From the NCBI GenBank assembly GCA_902363045.1, contig CABIYX010000025.1:10748-51692 (forward strand): a stretch of DNA of 40,945 nt, given 5' to 3'. Origin of the DNA: Clostridiales bacterium (GTDB lineage Bacteria; Bacillota; Clostridia; Oscillospirales; Oscillospiraceae). The notes beneath the pieces are model-generated. The model ran no database searches, was not told the origin of the DNA, and saw nothing but the letters and a program-made list of their open reading frames with translations. Positions 1 to 7,440 of the stretch are shown in pieces. Within the stretch, counting starts at the first letter, position 1. Every line of letters begins with the position of its first letter. The position numbers and the translations under genes were made by a program.

Positions 1-363
1 GGAGGAGAACAGCAATGTGATCCGCCTGATCCGTGGCTCGGAGCTGATCGCCCGCAGCAGCGACAGCGAGAGCGCCCGGACGTACTACCACTATGCCAGC
101 GACGAGATGGGGTCAACCACCCACATCGTCGATGAGAACGGCAATGTCAAAAACCGCTATGACGCGGAGGGACTGCGCCACGAGATGGAGGAGAACGGGC
201 GGCTGGTGCGGTTTATCTTCCATAAGGGGGAGGCCGTGGCGGAGCAGGAGGAGAACAGCAATGTGATCCGCCTGATCCGTGGCTCGGAGCTGATCGCCCG
301 CAGCAGCGACAGCGAGAGCGCCCGGACGTACTACCACTATGCCAGCGACGAGATGGGGTCAAC
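1..363 (+). repeat. 117-bp direct repeat inside the Rhs core (copies 1-117 and 247-363)
   Basis: Bases 1-117 and 247-363 read as identical. The offset is 246 bp (82 codons), so the reading frame is kept. The DNA between encodes a second partial Rhs stretch (ENGRLVRFIFHKGEAVAEQ). The repeat begins at the very first base of the window, so its left limit is unknown. Either recombination between Rhs copies or an assembly join at a repeat could produce it. Confidence 0.8.
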
Positions 364-1054
364 GACCCATATCGTTGACGAACAGGGCAATGTCCAAAAC
401 CGCTATGCCTACGATGCCTGGGGAAAAATTGAGGTCAAGGAGGAGGCCGTCCCCAACCGCTTCACCTACTACGGCCAGCAGATCGACCCCATCACCCAGC
501 AGTATTATCTGCGGACCCGCTTCTACAACCCGGTCATTGGCCGCTTCACCCAGGAGGACACCTACCGGGGCGATGGGCTTAATCTGTATGCGTACTGTGC
601 GAACAACCCAGTTTATTATATTGATCCAAGCGGGTATTATAAAGATGGAGTTGAAAGAGCTCAATTTCAGTTTTCTGAATGGGAACCTGGAGACTCCATA
701 ACACGGCCAATGCCAGACGGTTCTTATCCGAGTTGGGATACTATACGGCACCGATATTGGCGGGCACGAGCACAGTTAGCAACCGATGGAGAGTTCTCGC
801 CTCAAAATATGGGGCTTATGCGTGCAGGATATGCTCCCAAAGCAAGTGTACTGGTTAGAGATAGAGACACCGGAAAGTACAGTATTAAGGTTGTTACATT
901 GGAAATTCACCATAATCGTGGTGGACGCGGTACACAAGGATTTGACGAACCTATTGATTTGCGTGAAGTGTGGCCATGGGAGCATGAACAGCTTGACCCT
1001 AGTAGGCATCCTGGATATGATTTCATTTCTTTCTATTCCGTACATTCTAAGTAA
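2..1054 (+). CDS. Rhs protein, C-terminal part, with HNH-like toxin tip (5' partial)
   Basis: The reading frame is open from the first base, so only the 3' end of an Rhs/YD-repeat gene is present. YD-type repeats lead into the classical end of the Rhs core (motifs GRFTQEDTYRGDGLNLYAY and NNPVYYIDPSG, roughly codons 175-210). Rhs proteins form a shell around a toxin that is delivered by a secretion or injection machine. After the core motif comes a variable tip of about 135 residues with lower GC. It contains WDTIRHRYWRARA, NMGLMRAGYAPK and LEIHH followed by REVWPWEHEQLDPSRH. The IHH plus downstream His spacing fits an HNH/GHH-type nuclease toxin; this class is inferred from pattern, not proven. 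The gene after it is a probable immunity gene. The core is oddly duplicated near its start (see the repeat). Confidence 0.85.
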   Translation, partial: EENSNVIRLIRGSELIARSSDSESARTYYHYASDEMGSTTHIVDENGNVKNRYDAEGLRHEMEENGRLVRFIFHKGEAVAEQEENSNVIRLIRGSELIARSSDSESARTYYHYASDEMGSTTHIVDEQGNVQNRYAYDAWGKIEVKEEAVPNRFTYYGQQIDPITQQYYLRTRFYNPVIGRFTQEDTYRGDGLNLYAYCANNPVYYIDPSGYYKDGVERAQFQFSEWEPGDSITRPMPDGSYPSWDTIRHRYWRARAQLATDGEFSPQNMGLMRAGYAPKASVLVRDRDTGKYSIKVVTLEIHHNRGGRGTQGFDEPIDLREVWPWEHEQLDPSRHPGYDFISFYSVHSK

Positions 1055-1071
1055 AGAGGAGAAGTATTAAA

Positions 1072-1452
1072 ATGACTATCGACTTTTCAAGTGCCATCTC
1101 TGAAAACGATCTTTGCTTATTATTTGACCTAGGGGGACAGTATTCGTTTGACCCACTATACTCAGATGAAAGCGAAAAATACTTTGTAGATCTTTTACAA
1201 AGATGCACTGCCACAGGCGAGGGGAAAAAACGATTTTTAGAATTAGAAATATCCAAAGATTTTAAATTCAATATAGATCTTCCAAGATGGACGCAAAATC
1301 CAGAATGGCCTTTTGATGAAGGAAAACCGATGTTTTTTGTTGGACAACTAGAACTTGTAACAAACAGAGATGGTAATAGGTTTATAAGTGTGTTTTATGT
1401 TTTTTCGAATCTGAGGACAGGAAAAATAACAACGATTTGCCAAACAGATTGA
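1072..1452 (+). CDS. Probable immunity protein for the upstream Rhs toxin
   Basis: This 126-residue protein starts 17 bases after the Rhs gene, behind an AGAGGAGAAG ribosome binding site. It is AT-rich compared with the Rhs core, as expected for a cassette that moves with the toxin tip. It is acidic, has no signal peptide or membrane segment, and contains PRWTQNPEWPF and GKPMFFVGQLE, a WPF...F-x-GQ pattern that recalls cytosolic immunity or YwqG/DUF1963-like proteins. I do not recognise the exact family. Position and size are the main support for an immunity role, which would be to bind and block the HNH-like tip of the preceding protein. Confidence 0.6.
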   Translation: MTIDFSSAISENDLCLLFDLGGQYSFDPLYSDESEKYFVDLLQRCTATGEGKKRFLELEISKDFKFNIDLPRWTQNPEWPFDEGKPMFFVGQLELVTNRDGNRFISVFYVFSNLRTGKITTICQTD

Positions 1453-1548
1453 AAAAATGAATTTATCAATTGATATACGACATTGTGGTACGATTTACAG
1501 CAACTGCAATACCTGATATAGTAAACAATATTACGGATTTAGAGAAGT

Positions 1549-2283
1549 CAAGAGGAGAAACGCTTCCTGTCCTTCCAGGACGGGGAGAGTGCCAGGGGCA
1601 GCATCCACACACTGACCTTTGGGTATGATAAGCAAAACCGGCTGGTGCGGGTGAGCGACGGTCTGGGCGCTGTGGTGCGCTATGAGTATGACGGCCTGAA
1701 CCGGCGCATCCGGGAGACTAGGCTGCTCAGCGAAGGGCTGACCCAGCGGGTAGACTACCACTATGACCCGGCGGGACGGCTGATCGAGGTGGAGCAGAGC
1801 GCGGACCAGGAGGGGTGCGGGAGCCAGTTTGCCAGCACCCGGTATGAATACGACCGGAATGGAAATATCACCCGTATCCAGCTCCCCGCCGGCGGGGAGA
1901 TCCTGCGGGAGTACGACGCGGCCAACCGCCTGATTGCGGAGACACACCGGGAGGAGCGCAGCGGGATCGACAACCGGACGCAGTTCGGCTATGATGCGGC
2001 AGGCAATCTGGTGGAAATTACGGACAATCAGGGCCGCAAGACCCGCATTGCCTACGACCTGCTCAACCGGGAGATCCGGCGCATCGAGCGGGATGGCGGC
2101 GTGCAGCGCACGGTCTACGACCGCAACGGCCAGGTGGTGCGGCTGATCCGCCCCAACGAGTACGACCCGGAAACGGACAGCGGCGACGGCTTCCAGTTCA
2201 CCTATGACGCCCAGGGGCGGGTGCTCACGGTGCTCAGCCCAAATGTCTCTATTGCAGGGATGATATGTACATCCTGTTCCTAA
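1549..2283 (+). pseudogene. Displaced Rhs/YD-repeat fragment without start or end
   Basis: A high-GC stretch encodes typical YD repeats (YEYDGLNRRIRET, YHYDPAGRLIEVEQ, YEYDRNGNITRIQLP, FGYDAAGNLVEITD, IAYDLLNREIRRIE, FTYDAQGRVLTVLSP). Similarity can be read from about base 1549 (QEEKRFLSFQDG), directly after AT-rich DNA and without a start codon; the only possible in-frame start is a GTG at 1645. After VLTVLSP at about 2238 the similarity stops and a short unrelated tail ends at 2283. It is an internal piece of an Rhs core, too short and without the toxin-release end. It is probably a recombination leftover or a donor for gene conversion with the intact Rhs gene. It is unlikely to make a functional protein. 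Confidence 0.7.
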
Positions 2284-2499
2284 ATGCGTGATGTTAGTGC
2301 AAAGACAGAAAGCTAAATCGTTTTCCACTGGAAACAGGAACAAAAGTTATATTCATTTGAGAGAAAAGAGAGGATGACAGAGATGGATCAAAAGTAATTT
2401 GGATCAATTCTTCAAAACAGTCTGGGGGGAAACAACAAGGAAAAGCAAGTCAAGACGCCTCGCCTTTCCATTGTAGGGCATCTGCTGCGGTGGGAGGAT

Positions 2500-2970
2500 G
2501 TGGTCATACAAATCAGCAACATCTCGTTGGTCAGTACATCCAATTTTCAGCAGACGGCGTTGCCGGTATGGGCAATTATTATGAGCGTGATCGGCGTCGC
2601 ATTGCTGCCCATCATTTGGTGGGCGGGACTGCTGTGTCTGGCGCTTGGCATATTTGTGATCTGGGCCTGGTACACCGAGAGCCAAAAGACGAAGAAATAT
2701 AAATATCTAAATATCCAGCTGAACTCTGGGCGTATGTTTTCGTTGTTATTCGAGGATAAAGAGTTTTTGAATCAGGTCCTGGATGTGTTCGCCAATATTT
2801 TTGAGGATGAAGCGGACCAGGCCCAAAACAGAGATATTCGAATTGATATTCAAAACTGTCATGTGGAGGACCGATCCAAATTGAACGTCATCGTAGATAG
2901 CAGTTCGGCCGATCATGGCGGCACTGTGATCGGGGCCATCAACATCAACAAAACAGAGCCCCATCGGTAA
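2500..2970 (+). CDS. Small membrane protein of unknown function (DUF6232-like layout)
   Basis: The protein has two adjacent hydrophobic segments (about residues 22-40 and 42-58 from this GTG start). A cytosolic domain follows with IQLNSGRMFSLLFEDKEFLNQVLDVFANIFEDE. This two-helix plus small-domain layout recalls DUF6232-type proteins; I do not recognise it firmly. The start is doubtful. The same frame continues upstream as coding-like sequence (SLGGNNKEKQVKTPRLSIVG...) to a TAA at 2395-2397, and an ATG with an AGAGGATGACAG ribosome binding site lies just before that stop at 2383. The gene may therefore carry a nonsense mutation at codon 5. The next gene starts 31 bases downstream, so the two are probably co-transcribed. 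No function can be assigned. Confidence 0.6.
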   Translation: MVIQISNISLVSTSNFQQTALPVWAIIMSVIGVALLPIIWWAGLLCLALGIFVIWAWYTESQKTKKYKYLNIQLNSGRMFSLLFEDKEFLNQVLDVFANIFEDEADQAQNRDIRIDIQNCHVEDRSKLNVIVDSSSADHGGTVIGAININKTEPHR

Positions 2971-3001
2971 AACCGGGGGAGATAGGCATAGAGGAATACA
3001 T

Positions 3002-3307
3002 ATGAATATCAACATCACGGCCAATAACTGCTCGGTCAGCAGTCACTCACAGTTGATTGGTTCAATCAAAGAAAACAATGTGCACCAGGACCAGGAGGAA
3101 GAAATTCTGAATGAACTGCGGGCTATCCGAGAGAAATTGGCGTCCGCAGAAGAATTGTCCAGCCAGCTTGCCGCGTTGGAACAAGCGATCCGGGAAAGCA
3201 ACCAGCCCAAAATTCGGGATATTGCCCTGCAGTTGACCACTAATTTTTCTTCCTCGCTTTTGTCCAGCCTTGCCAGCGGCGGGTTGCTGGCGCTGCTGGG
3301 TGTATGA
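3002..3307 (+). CDS. Small coiled-coil protein with hydrophobic C-terminus, unknown function
   Basis: This 101-residue protein starts at an ATG preceded by GAGG at suitable spacing. Residues 28-70 are rich in Glu, Gln, Leu and Ala with heptad-like spacing (coiled coil). The last 20 residues (SSSLLSSLASGGLLALLGV) are hydrophobic and small, like a single membrane-inserting helix. It follows the membrane protein at 2500 and probably belongs to the same transcript. I do not recognise the family. Similar short coiled-coil plus C-terminal hydrophobic proteins occur as partners of membrane-anchored effectors, but that is only an analogy. Confidence 0.6.
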   Translation: MNINITANNCSVSSHSQLIGSIKENNVHQDQEEEILNELRAIREKLASAEELSSQLAALEQAIRESNQPKIRDIALQLTTNFSSSLLSSLASGGLLALLGV

Positions 3308-3631
3308 AACATCCTGGCGCTGTGAAGGATAGTAACTAGGGAACACTTTTCTGGTCTATACATGTAGGTCGTTTTAACTTTGACTGAGGGGGCTTATTGA
3401 CCGGAGCGTGAATCAGCGGCGATTATAACGATGGGTGGCACCACCCAGGAACTAGAGTGCGATGCCCGTCCTAGCTGTCCCATTATAAACCTATACCTAT
3501 GCGAAGCTCAGTATAGATACAGAAGGCCCACCTATGCTGAGAGGCATGGGTGGGCCTTTGCAAAAGAAATATAATTTGTAGACGTCTAACAATCGAGCAG
3601 TAGCCAAAATACAATGAGGAGACGTGGTAAG
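3308..3631 (+). other. Intergenic region with a small hairpin and a terminator
   Basis: No gene is visible in these 324 bases. They contain a short palindrome (GGGTGGCACCACCC, about 3430-3443) and a terminator-like hairpin near 3523-3560. The next gene has its own ribosome binding site, so its promoter probably lies here, but no clear -35/-10 pair was found. Confidence 0.5.
3523..3560 (+). terminator. Terminator-like hairpin before the spike locus
   Basis: A 10-bp perfect stem, AAGGCCCACC with GGTGGGCCTT, has an inner ATGC/GCAT pairing and is followed by only a short T stretch. It separates the 2.5-3.3 kb genes from the spike operon starting at 3632. Confidence 0.6.
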
Positions 3632-4207
3632 ATGGATTTTTTAGATGAGAAGATCATAGAGGCGCGGCGGAAAGAGGCCCAGAGAGAGCTGGATATCCGC
3701 GAGGATGGGCTTATCGTCAAGGGAGAAAAAATTGAGTTTCAGGATACTCCGCTGTTCCAGGAGAAGATGTCGATTCTGCTTCCGGTTTCCTTTGTGGACA
3801 TGCCGCAGAAGATTGCGAGGCTGAAATATCCCTCCGAGCAGCGCCCCCAGATCATCAAGACCGATCTGCTGGGAAGCACCAATTTCGCCTTCAATCTGTT
3901 TGACAAGGCAATCAAACCCGTTCAGATGCAGTCCGCCGCCGACGGCATGAAATCCATTTTGAAAAAGGTCAACCCCGCTAATATCTTCTATGAGAGCGGG
4001 ACGGAGCCGCTGGGCGAGACCATGCTGAGCTGGTTTGAATTTAAGGGGCATGGAATTGATACCCAGATCTATTACATTGTATTCCTCACCTCGATTGGCG
4101 GCAAGCTGATGCACGGCATTTTCAACTGCGCGGTTGCCGATATGGAGGCGTGGAAAGAGGCGGCCTTTCAGGTGATCCGCTCCATTCAGGATCGGACAGA
4201 AAATTAG
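3632..4207 (+). CDS. DcrB/DUF1795-like protein, possible effector chaperone
   Basis: The start at 3632 is chosen because GAGGAG lies 10 bases upstream. This 191-residue soluble protein has SILLPVSFVDMP, KYPSEQRPQII, NFAFNLF, LSWFEFKGHGIDTQIYYIVF and LMHGIFNCAVADMEAW. This block order matches, from memory, DcrB/DUF1795-type proteins found beside VgrG and PAAR-like genes. In type VI systems DUF1795 (Eag) proteins bind the hydrophobic N-termini of effectors and load them onto VgrG. The neighbouring VgrG-toxin fusion with a long hydrophobic segment would be a sensible client here. Family call moderate; chaperone role inferred. The gene ends 12 bases before the spike gene and is clearly co-transcribed with it. 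Confidence 0.6.
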   Translation: MDFLDEKIIEARRKEAQRELDIREDGLIVKGEKIEFQDTPLFQEKMSILLPVSFVDMPQKIARLKYPSEQRPQIIKTDLLGSTNFAFNLFDKAIKPVQMQSAADGMKSILKKVNPANIFYESGTEPLGETMLSWFEFKGHGIDTQIYYIVFLTSIGGKLMHGIFNCAVADMEAWKEAAFQVIRSIQDRTEN

Positions 4208-4219
4208 GGAGGGAGCGTT

Positions 4220-5614
4220 ATGCGGGAATATGTGTTGAAGCTGGCCCCATTCCAGACGCTGGATGTCTTGTCCTGCCATGTCAGAAAGCAGCTCAACGAC
4301 CACGCTCGGTTTGAGTTTTCTGGTTTGATCCGTGCGGAGGACGAGGAAAAATACCTGAATACCGGCATGGAGGAGATTCAAGTCAAGCTGCTTCTTGAGT
4401 GCGAGGGTGAGCCTGATTATCTTCTCTGCTGCGGCATTGCCCAAGACATTCGGATTCAGAAGGTCGGGGATCTCCGGCAACTCACGGTCCAGGCCGTCAG
4501 CGGAAGCTACCTCATGGATCTTGTTCGGAATGTGCGGGTATTCCAGAACAGCGGGTCTACATATGACGCAGTTCTGAAGCACAATGAAAAGAGCTACCAG
4601 GACGGGGGCCATTCCATGATCGCCGGCGCAGGCGCCACGATTGGGAATCTGCTCGTACAGTACCATGAGACCGATTGGGAATTTGCCAAGCGGCTGGCCA
4701 GCCATTTTAACGATGTGGTGGTCCCCGCATACCGGACGGATGGTGTCAACTATTCTTTCGGCCTGCCGGATGGCCGGCAGAATATCGGCCTGTCCAAGAG
4801 CGCGTATACCATCCGGAAGGACGCCGCCGGCTATTTGGAGAAAACAAAAAACCAGGGGGCGCCCCTGATCGAAGCCGATGCCCTGTGCCTGGAGGTTGAC
4901 AGCCGGGACGTTTATGAAATTGGGGACAGCTTCCCCTTCCGCGGCCAGACGTTTTATATCTACGATATAGAGAGCAGTTTGGACGGGCAGGAACTGGTAC
5001 ACCACTACAAATTGAAATCCAAGGCGGCACTCCAGACCATCAAGCAGTACAATGAGCGGATGATCGGAGCCTCCCTGGAAGCCAATATTGTCGGGGTGTC
5101 CAAGGACACGGTGCAGGTCAGCATTGCGGCGGACGGGATTCAGGACGGTAAGAAATGGTTTTTGTATTCTACGGTCTATTCCTCGCCGGACGGGACCGGC
5201 TGGTACTGTATGCCGGAAGTCGGCGATTCTGTCCGCCTCTACCTCCCGAACGAGAAAGAAAAGGACGGATACATCATCAGCGCGGTTCATCTGGAAGCGA
5301 CCGGAGAAGCCCGCAGCACGCCGGATAACAAGTCCCTGAAAAGCAAATACGGCAAGGAGGTGCTGTTCACGCCATCCCTGCTCCGTCTCACGAACAATAA
5401 CGGCATGTCCGTGGAAATCTCGGACGAGGACGGCATCATCATCAGCAGTGATAAGGGCGTCACCATTGAGGCAAAAGAGGGGCTGCAGATCGCCAGCCTG
5501 GAACAGTCGATTGAGGTCGTCGCGCCGGAGTCCATTGTGATGGAGCAAGGGGAAACCAAGCTGACGCTAAAGGATGATATTCACCTGGATGGCGCGCAGG
5601 TCCACATGGAGTAA
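4220..5614 (+). CDS. VgrG/Pvc8-type spike protein of a contractile injection system
   Basis: A 464-residue homologue of phage late-control D / VgrG / Pvc8 spikes. The gp27-like N-terminal half contains the family signature GNLLVQYHETDWEFAKRLASHF (about residues 143-164) and FPFRGQTFYIYDIE. A gp5-like OB region follows (about 290-360, with WYCMPEVGDSVRLYLPN). The C-terminus is a run of short beta strands (GVTIEAKEGLQIASLEQSI...KLTLKDDIHLDG), the usual spike helix. A GGGAGG ribosome binding site supports the start. Such trimers cap the tube of injection machines and carry a PAAR-like tip; a DUF4280 gene lies 1.1 kb downstream. There is no fused toxin, unlike the second spike at 7441. No tube, sheath or baseplate genes are in the window. 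Confidence 0.88.
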   Translation: MREYVLKLAPFQTLDVLSCHVRKQLNDHARFEFSGLIRAEDEEKYLNTGMEEIQVKLLLECEGEPDYLLCCGIAQDIRIQKVGDLRQLTVQAVSGSYLMDLVRNVRVFQNSGSTYDAVLKHNEKSYQDGGHSMIAGAGATIGNLLVQYHETDWEFAKRLASHFNDVVVPAYRTDGVNYSFGLPDGRQNIGLSKSAYTIRKDAAGYLEKTKNQGAPLIEADALCLEVDSRDVYEIGDSFPFRGQTFYIYDIESSLDGQELVHHYKLKSKAALQTIKQYNERMIGASLEANIVGVSKDTVQVSIAADGIQDGKKWFLYSTVYSSPDGTGWYCMPEVGDSVRLYLPNEKEKDGYIISAVHLEATGEARSTPDNKSLKSKYGKEVLFTPSLLRLTNNNGMSVEISDEDGIIISSDKGVTIEAKEGLQIASLEQSIEVVAPESIVMEQGETKLTLKDDIHLDGAQVHME

Positions 5615-5626
5615 AGGAGCGTGCCG

Positions 5627-6208
5627 ATGGAGCGAATGGAGCATATGGCTTCCCTTGCCGCAGAAGCAATGCGGCGGAATTTCACAGATGAAATCGGGGA
5701 TATTTTTCGGTCGCTGGGGCAAGGCAGCCAGCAGATCAAAGACAGCATTGCCTCCGCCGTCATAGACGCCTTACATGAAGCGGCGCGAAGGGGGAAAGGC
5801 CCGATTGCCTATGTCACCTTTTCCCTTTTGCAGAGCAACCTTCTCCTTGACCGCTATACGCTGCGGGTGGATGCCTTGAACGATCGATTCCTGCTTGACG
5901 ATGTCGAAGCAGCCTCCGAGTGGGATTTTCAGTTTATATTTCAGAAGCTCGGCCCCGATATGGATGCTGTCGCCGCCAAGGTACGGGAGACGATGACGCG
6001 TGTGCAGGACTACGAGCTGAAAGAGCTGGAACGCGCCTACCTTCTGAACTATTATGCAGTTGCGCTTGAGGTGATCCGGGCGGCGCTCCCCTCCTGCCTT
6101 CCCGCGTTGATAAAAAGCCCGGCTCCCTGGGCCGATGAGGTGAATTTTACAGTGGGGGGATATATGGAGCAGCAACAGATCATTTGTCAGTGGAGGCCAA
6201 TGGTATGA
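5627..6208 (+). CDS. Spike-locus accessory protein, unknown function
   Basis: A 193-residue soluble, mainly helical protein without signal peptide. The ATG at 5627 is preferred because AAAGGAGC sits 8 bases upstream; a GTG two codons earlier is possible. It starts 12 bases after the VgrG-type gene and overlaps the next gene slightly, so it is part of the spike operon. I do not recognise a named domain. Motifs to search with: GPIAYVTFSLLQSNLLLD, EWDFQFIFQKL and YAVALEVIRAALP. Its fixed place between spike and PAAR-like genes suggests an assembly or loading function, which is inference from context only. Confidence 0.7.
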   Translation: MERMEHMASLAAEAMRRNFTDEIGDIFRSLGQGSQQIKDSIASAVIDALHEAARRGKGPIAYVTFSLLQSNLLLDRYTLRVDALNDRFLLDDVEAASEWDFQFIFQKLGPDMDAVAAKVRETMTRVQDYELKELERAYLLNYYAVALEVIRAALPSCLPALIKSPAPWADEVNFTVGGYMEQQQIICQWRPMV

Positions 6209-6750
6209 ATTATTTTTTGCTGGAGAGCGACCCTCTCTACACGGATGCCCCAGTCCTGCGGGACTGGAGCGGAAAAATTGACCGCTCCTCTATCATGCCG
6301 GGCAAATCCCATCAGATCCCCGCACGCCTGATTCTTGACATCTACCCAAATCCTCATGTTGTTTTCACTGATGTAATTGATTTCCCCTTTTTGCTTCTCT
6401 CAAAAACCTGTATGGACGTAATCAAGTTCTATGAGCCGCAGATTGTCTCCAAGCAGATCATCCTGCTGGATTCAGAAAACCGGCAGAAGCAGACGTACCA
6501 TCTCCCTATTCTCCCCCACCTTGACTGTCTTGCGGAGGAAAGCATTTTGTCGCCTGACCGAAGTGAGCTGAAAGAAGGAATTTTAGATACTGGTCATATA
6601 GGTAGAGATGGGATTTTTCACATTGCTGGTCTCTCCCGTTTTTATACAGTCATCCGGCTGGATGTGTTGGAGAGTATGCTGAAGCGCGGCGCCAGAGGCA
6701 TAAAAATTACGCCGATGAAGGCGGTGTCTGACGAAGGGAGGAATGACTGA
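6205..6750 (+). CDS. Spike-locus accessory protein, unknown function
   Basis: A 181-residue soluble protein. The ATG at 6205 has TGGAGG 8 bases upstream and overlaps the end of the preceding gene by four bases. The stop codon shares a base with the start of the PAAR-like gene (TGATG), so translation is coupled. The sequence has HQIPARLILDIYPNPHVVFTD and SKQIILLDSENRQKQTYHLP. It vaguely recalls Imm11/DUF1629-like proteins that accompany spike loci, but I cannot assign it. Context points to a role in building or loading the spike tip. Confidence 0.65.
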   Translation: MNYFLLESDPLYTDAPVLRDWSGKIDRSSIMPGKSHQIPARLILDIYPNPHVVFTDVIDFPFLLLSKTCMDVIKFYEPQIVSKQIILLDSENRQKQTYHLPILPHLDCLAEESILSPDRSELKEGILDTGHIGRDGIFHIAGLSRFYTVIRLDVLESMLKRGARGIKITPMKAVSDEGRND

Positions 6751-7418
6751 TGGCAGGCGGAGCATATTCCGGATCTGAGTACGATGTGGAGCAGCAGATG
6801 TACCAGGCCATGGCAAGCAAAATGCAGAGTGACGGCGTAGATGTTACAGCGGAAGAAATTGCGCAAACAATCAATGAGCAAAGCTCTCCTAACCCGCCGG
6901 AGCCCAGCGAAAAAGACGAGGAAATCATGGCACAGATGGCGGCCTACCAGGCGGAACATTATCAGCCTTCCGAAGCCTATGTTGTACGAGGAGCGTTGCT
7001 CCATTGTCAATATGGCTCCCATTGCAGGCGTATGAATCTTCCGCGTTGCCACGGTGTTTATACCATGAAAAAGCCGATTGTGTTCAAGCGGGATTGTAAG
7101 GGCGGAACAGAAGGAGCCGACATTAACATTACGACATTTGGCGTTTGTAGTTGTCCGGGCAATCCAACAGGCGGAAGCGTATGCTTGGAAAAGGAAGCGC
7201 CCAGGAATCCAGATGGAAGTTTTACCGGCGAGGCCGCCAGTGGAACTGTGACCGGAACACCATGTATCCCGGATATTATAGATGTTTGGGACGGCACACA
7301 CGCTGAAACCCATATTGGAAAAGAAAATGAAGAAGCGCTTACCACGCGTTCGTTCCTTGTGTGCTCATATGGCGGTTTGATTGAGATCATCCGCAGCGGG
7401 CAGGAAGATGATGATTGA
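6750..7418 (+). CDS. PAAR-like DUF4280 spike-tip protein
   Basis: A 222-residue protein with the DUF4280 layout: a polar N-terminal extension (about 1-75), then GALLHCQYGSHCRRM, NITTFGVCSCPGNP, CIPDIIDVWDG and RSFLVCSYGGLIEI. The scattered Cys and His residues resemble the metal-binding tip of PAAR proteins. DUF4280 is known as a PAAR-like family next to VgrG genes in bacteria that lack classical PAAR proteins. It would sharpen the tip of one or both neighbouring VgrG-type trimers. The start overlaps the previous stop and has GGGAGG upstream. The PAAR-like family call is firm; which spike it caps is unknown. Confidence 0.85.
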   Translation: MAGGAYSGSEYDVEQQMYQAMASKMQSDGVDVTAEEIAQTINEQSSPNPPEPSEKDEEIMAQMAAYQAEHYQPSEAYVVRGALLHCQYGSHCRRMNLPRCHGVYTMKKPIVFKRDCKGGTEGADINITTFGVCSCPGNPTGGSVCLEKEAPRNPDGSFTGEAASGTVTGTPCIPDIIDVWDGTHAETHIGKENEEALTTRSFLVCSYGGLIEIIRSGQEDDD

Positions 7419-7440
7419 GCGTTGAGGAGGTAGTACATCA

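Noticed and set aside
1645..2283. Functional Rhs-family gene with GTG start at 1645
   Set aside because: YD-repeat coding continues upstream of the GTG without a start, and the frame ends abruptly in non-Rhs sequence, so it is a fragment.
3430..3560. T-box riboswitch: GGGTGGCACC core followed by a terminator
   Set aside because: The motif is part of a small self-complementary hairpin (TGGGTG/CACCCA). No stem I or specifier loop is visible and the downstream genes are not tRNA-synthetase or amino-acid genes.
3641..5548. 635-codon minus-strand frame opposite the DcrB-like and VgrG genes
   Set aside because: It is antisense to two recognisable genes in one frame register, has no family motif or ribosome binding site, and simply reflects GC-rich codon third positions. 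The same applies to the 377-codon antisense frame at 7438-8571.
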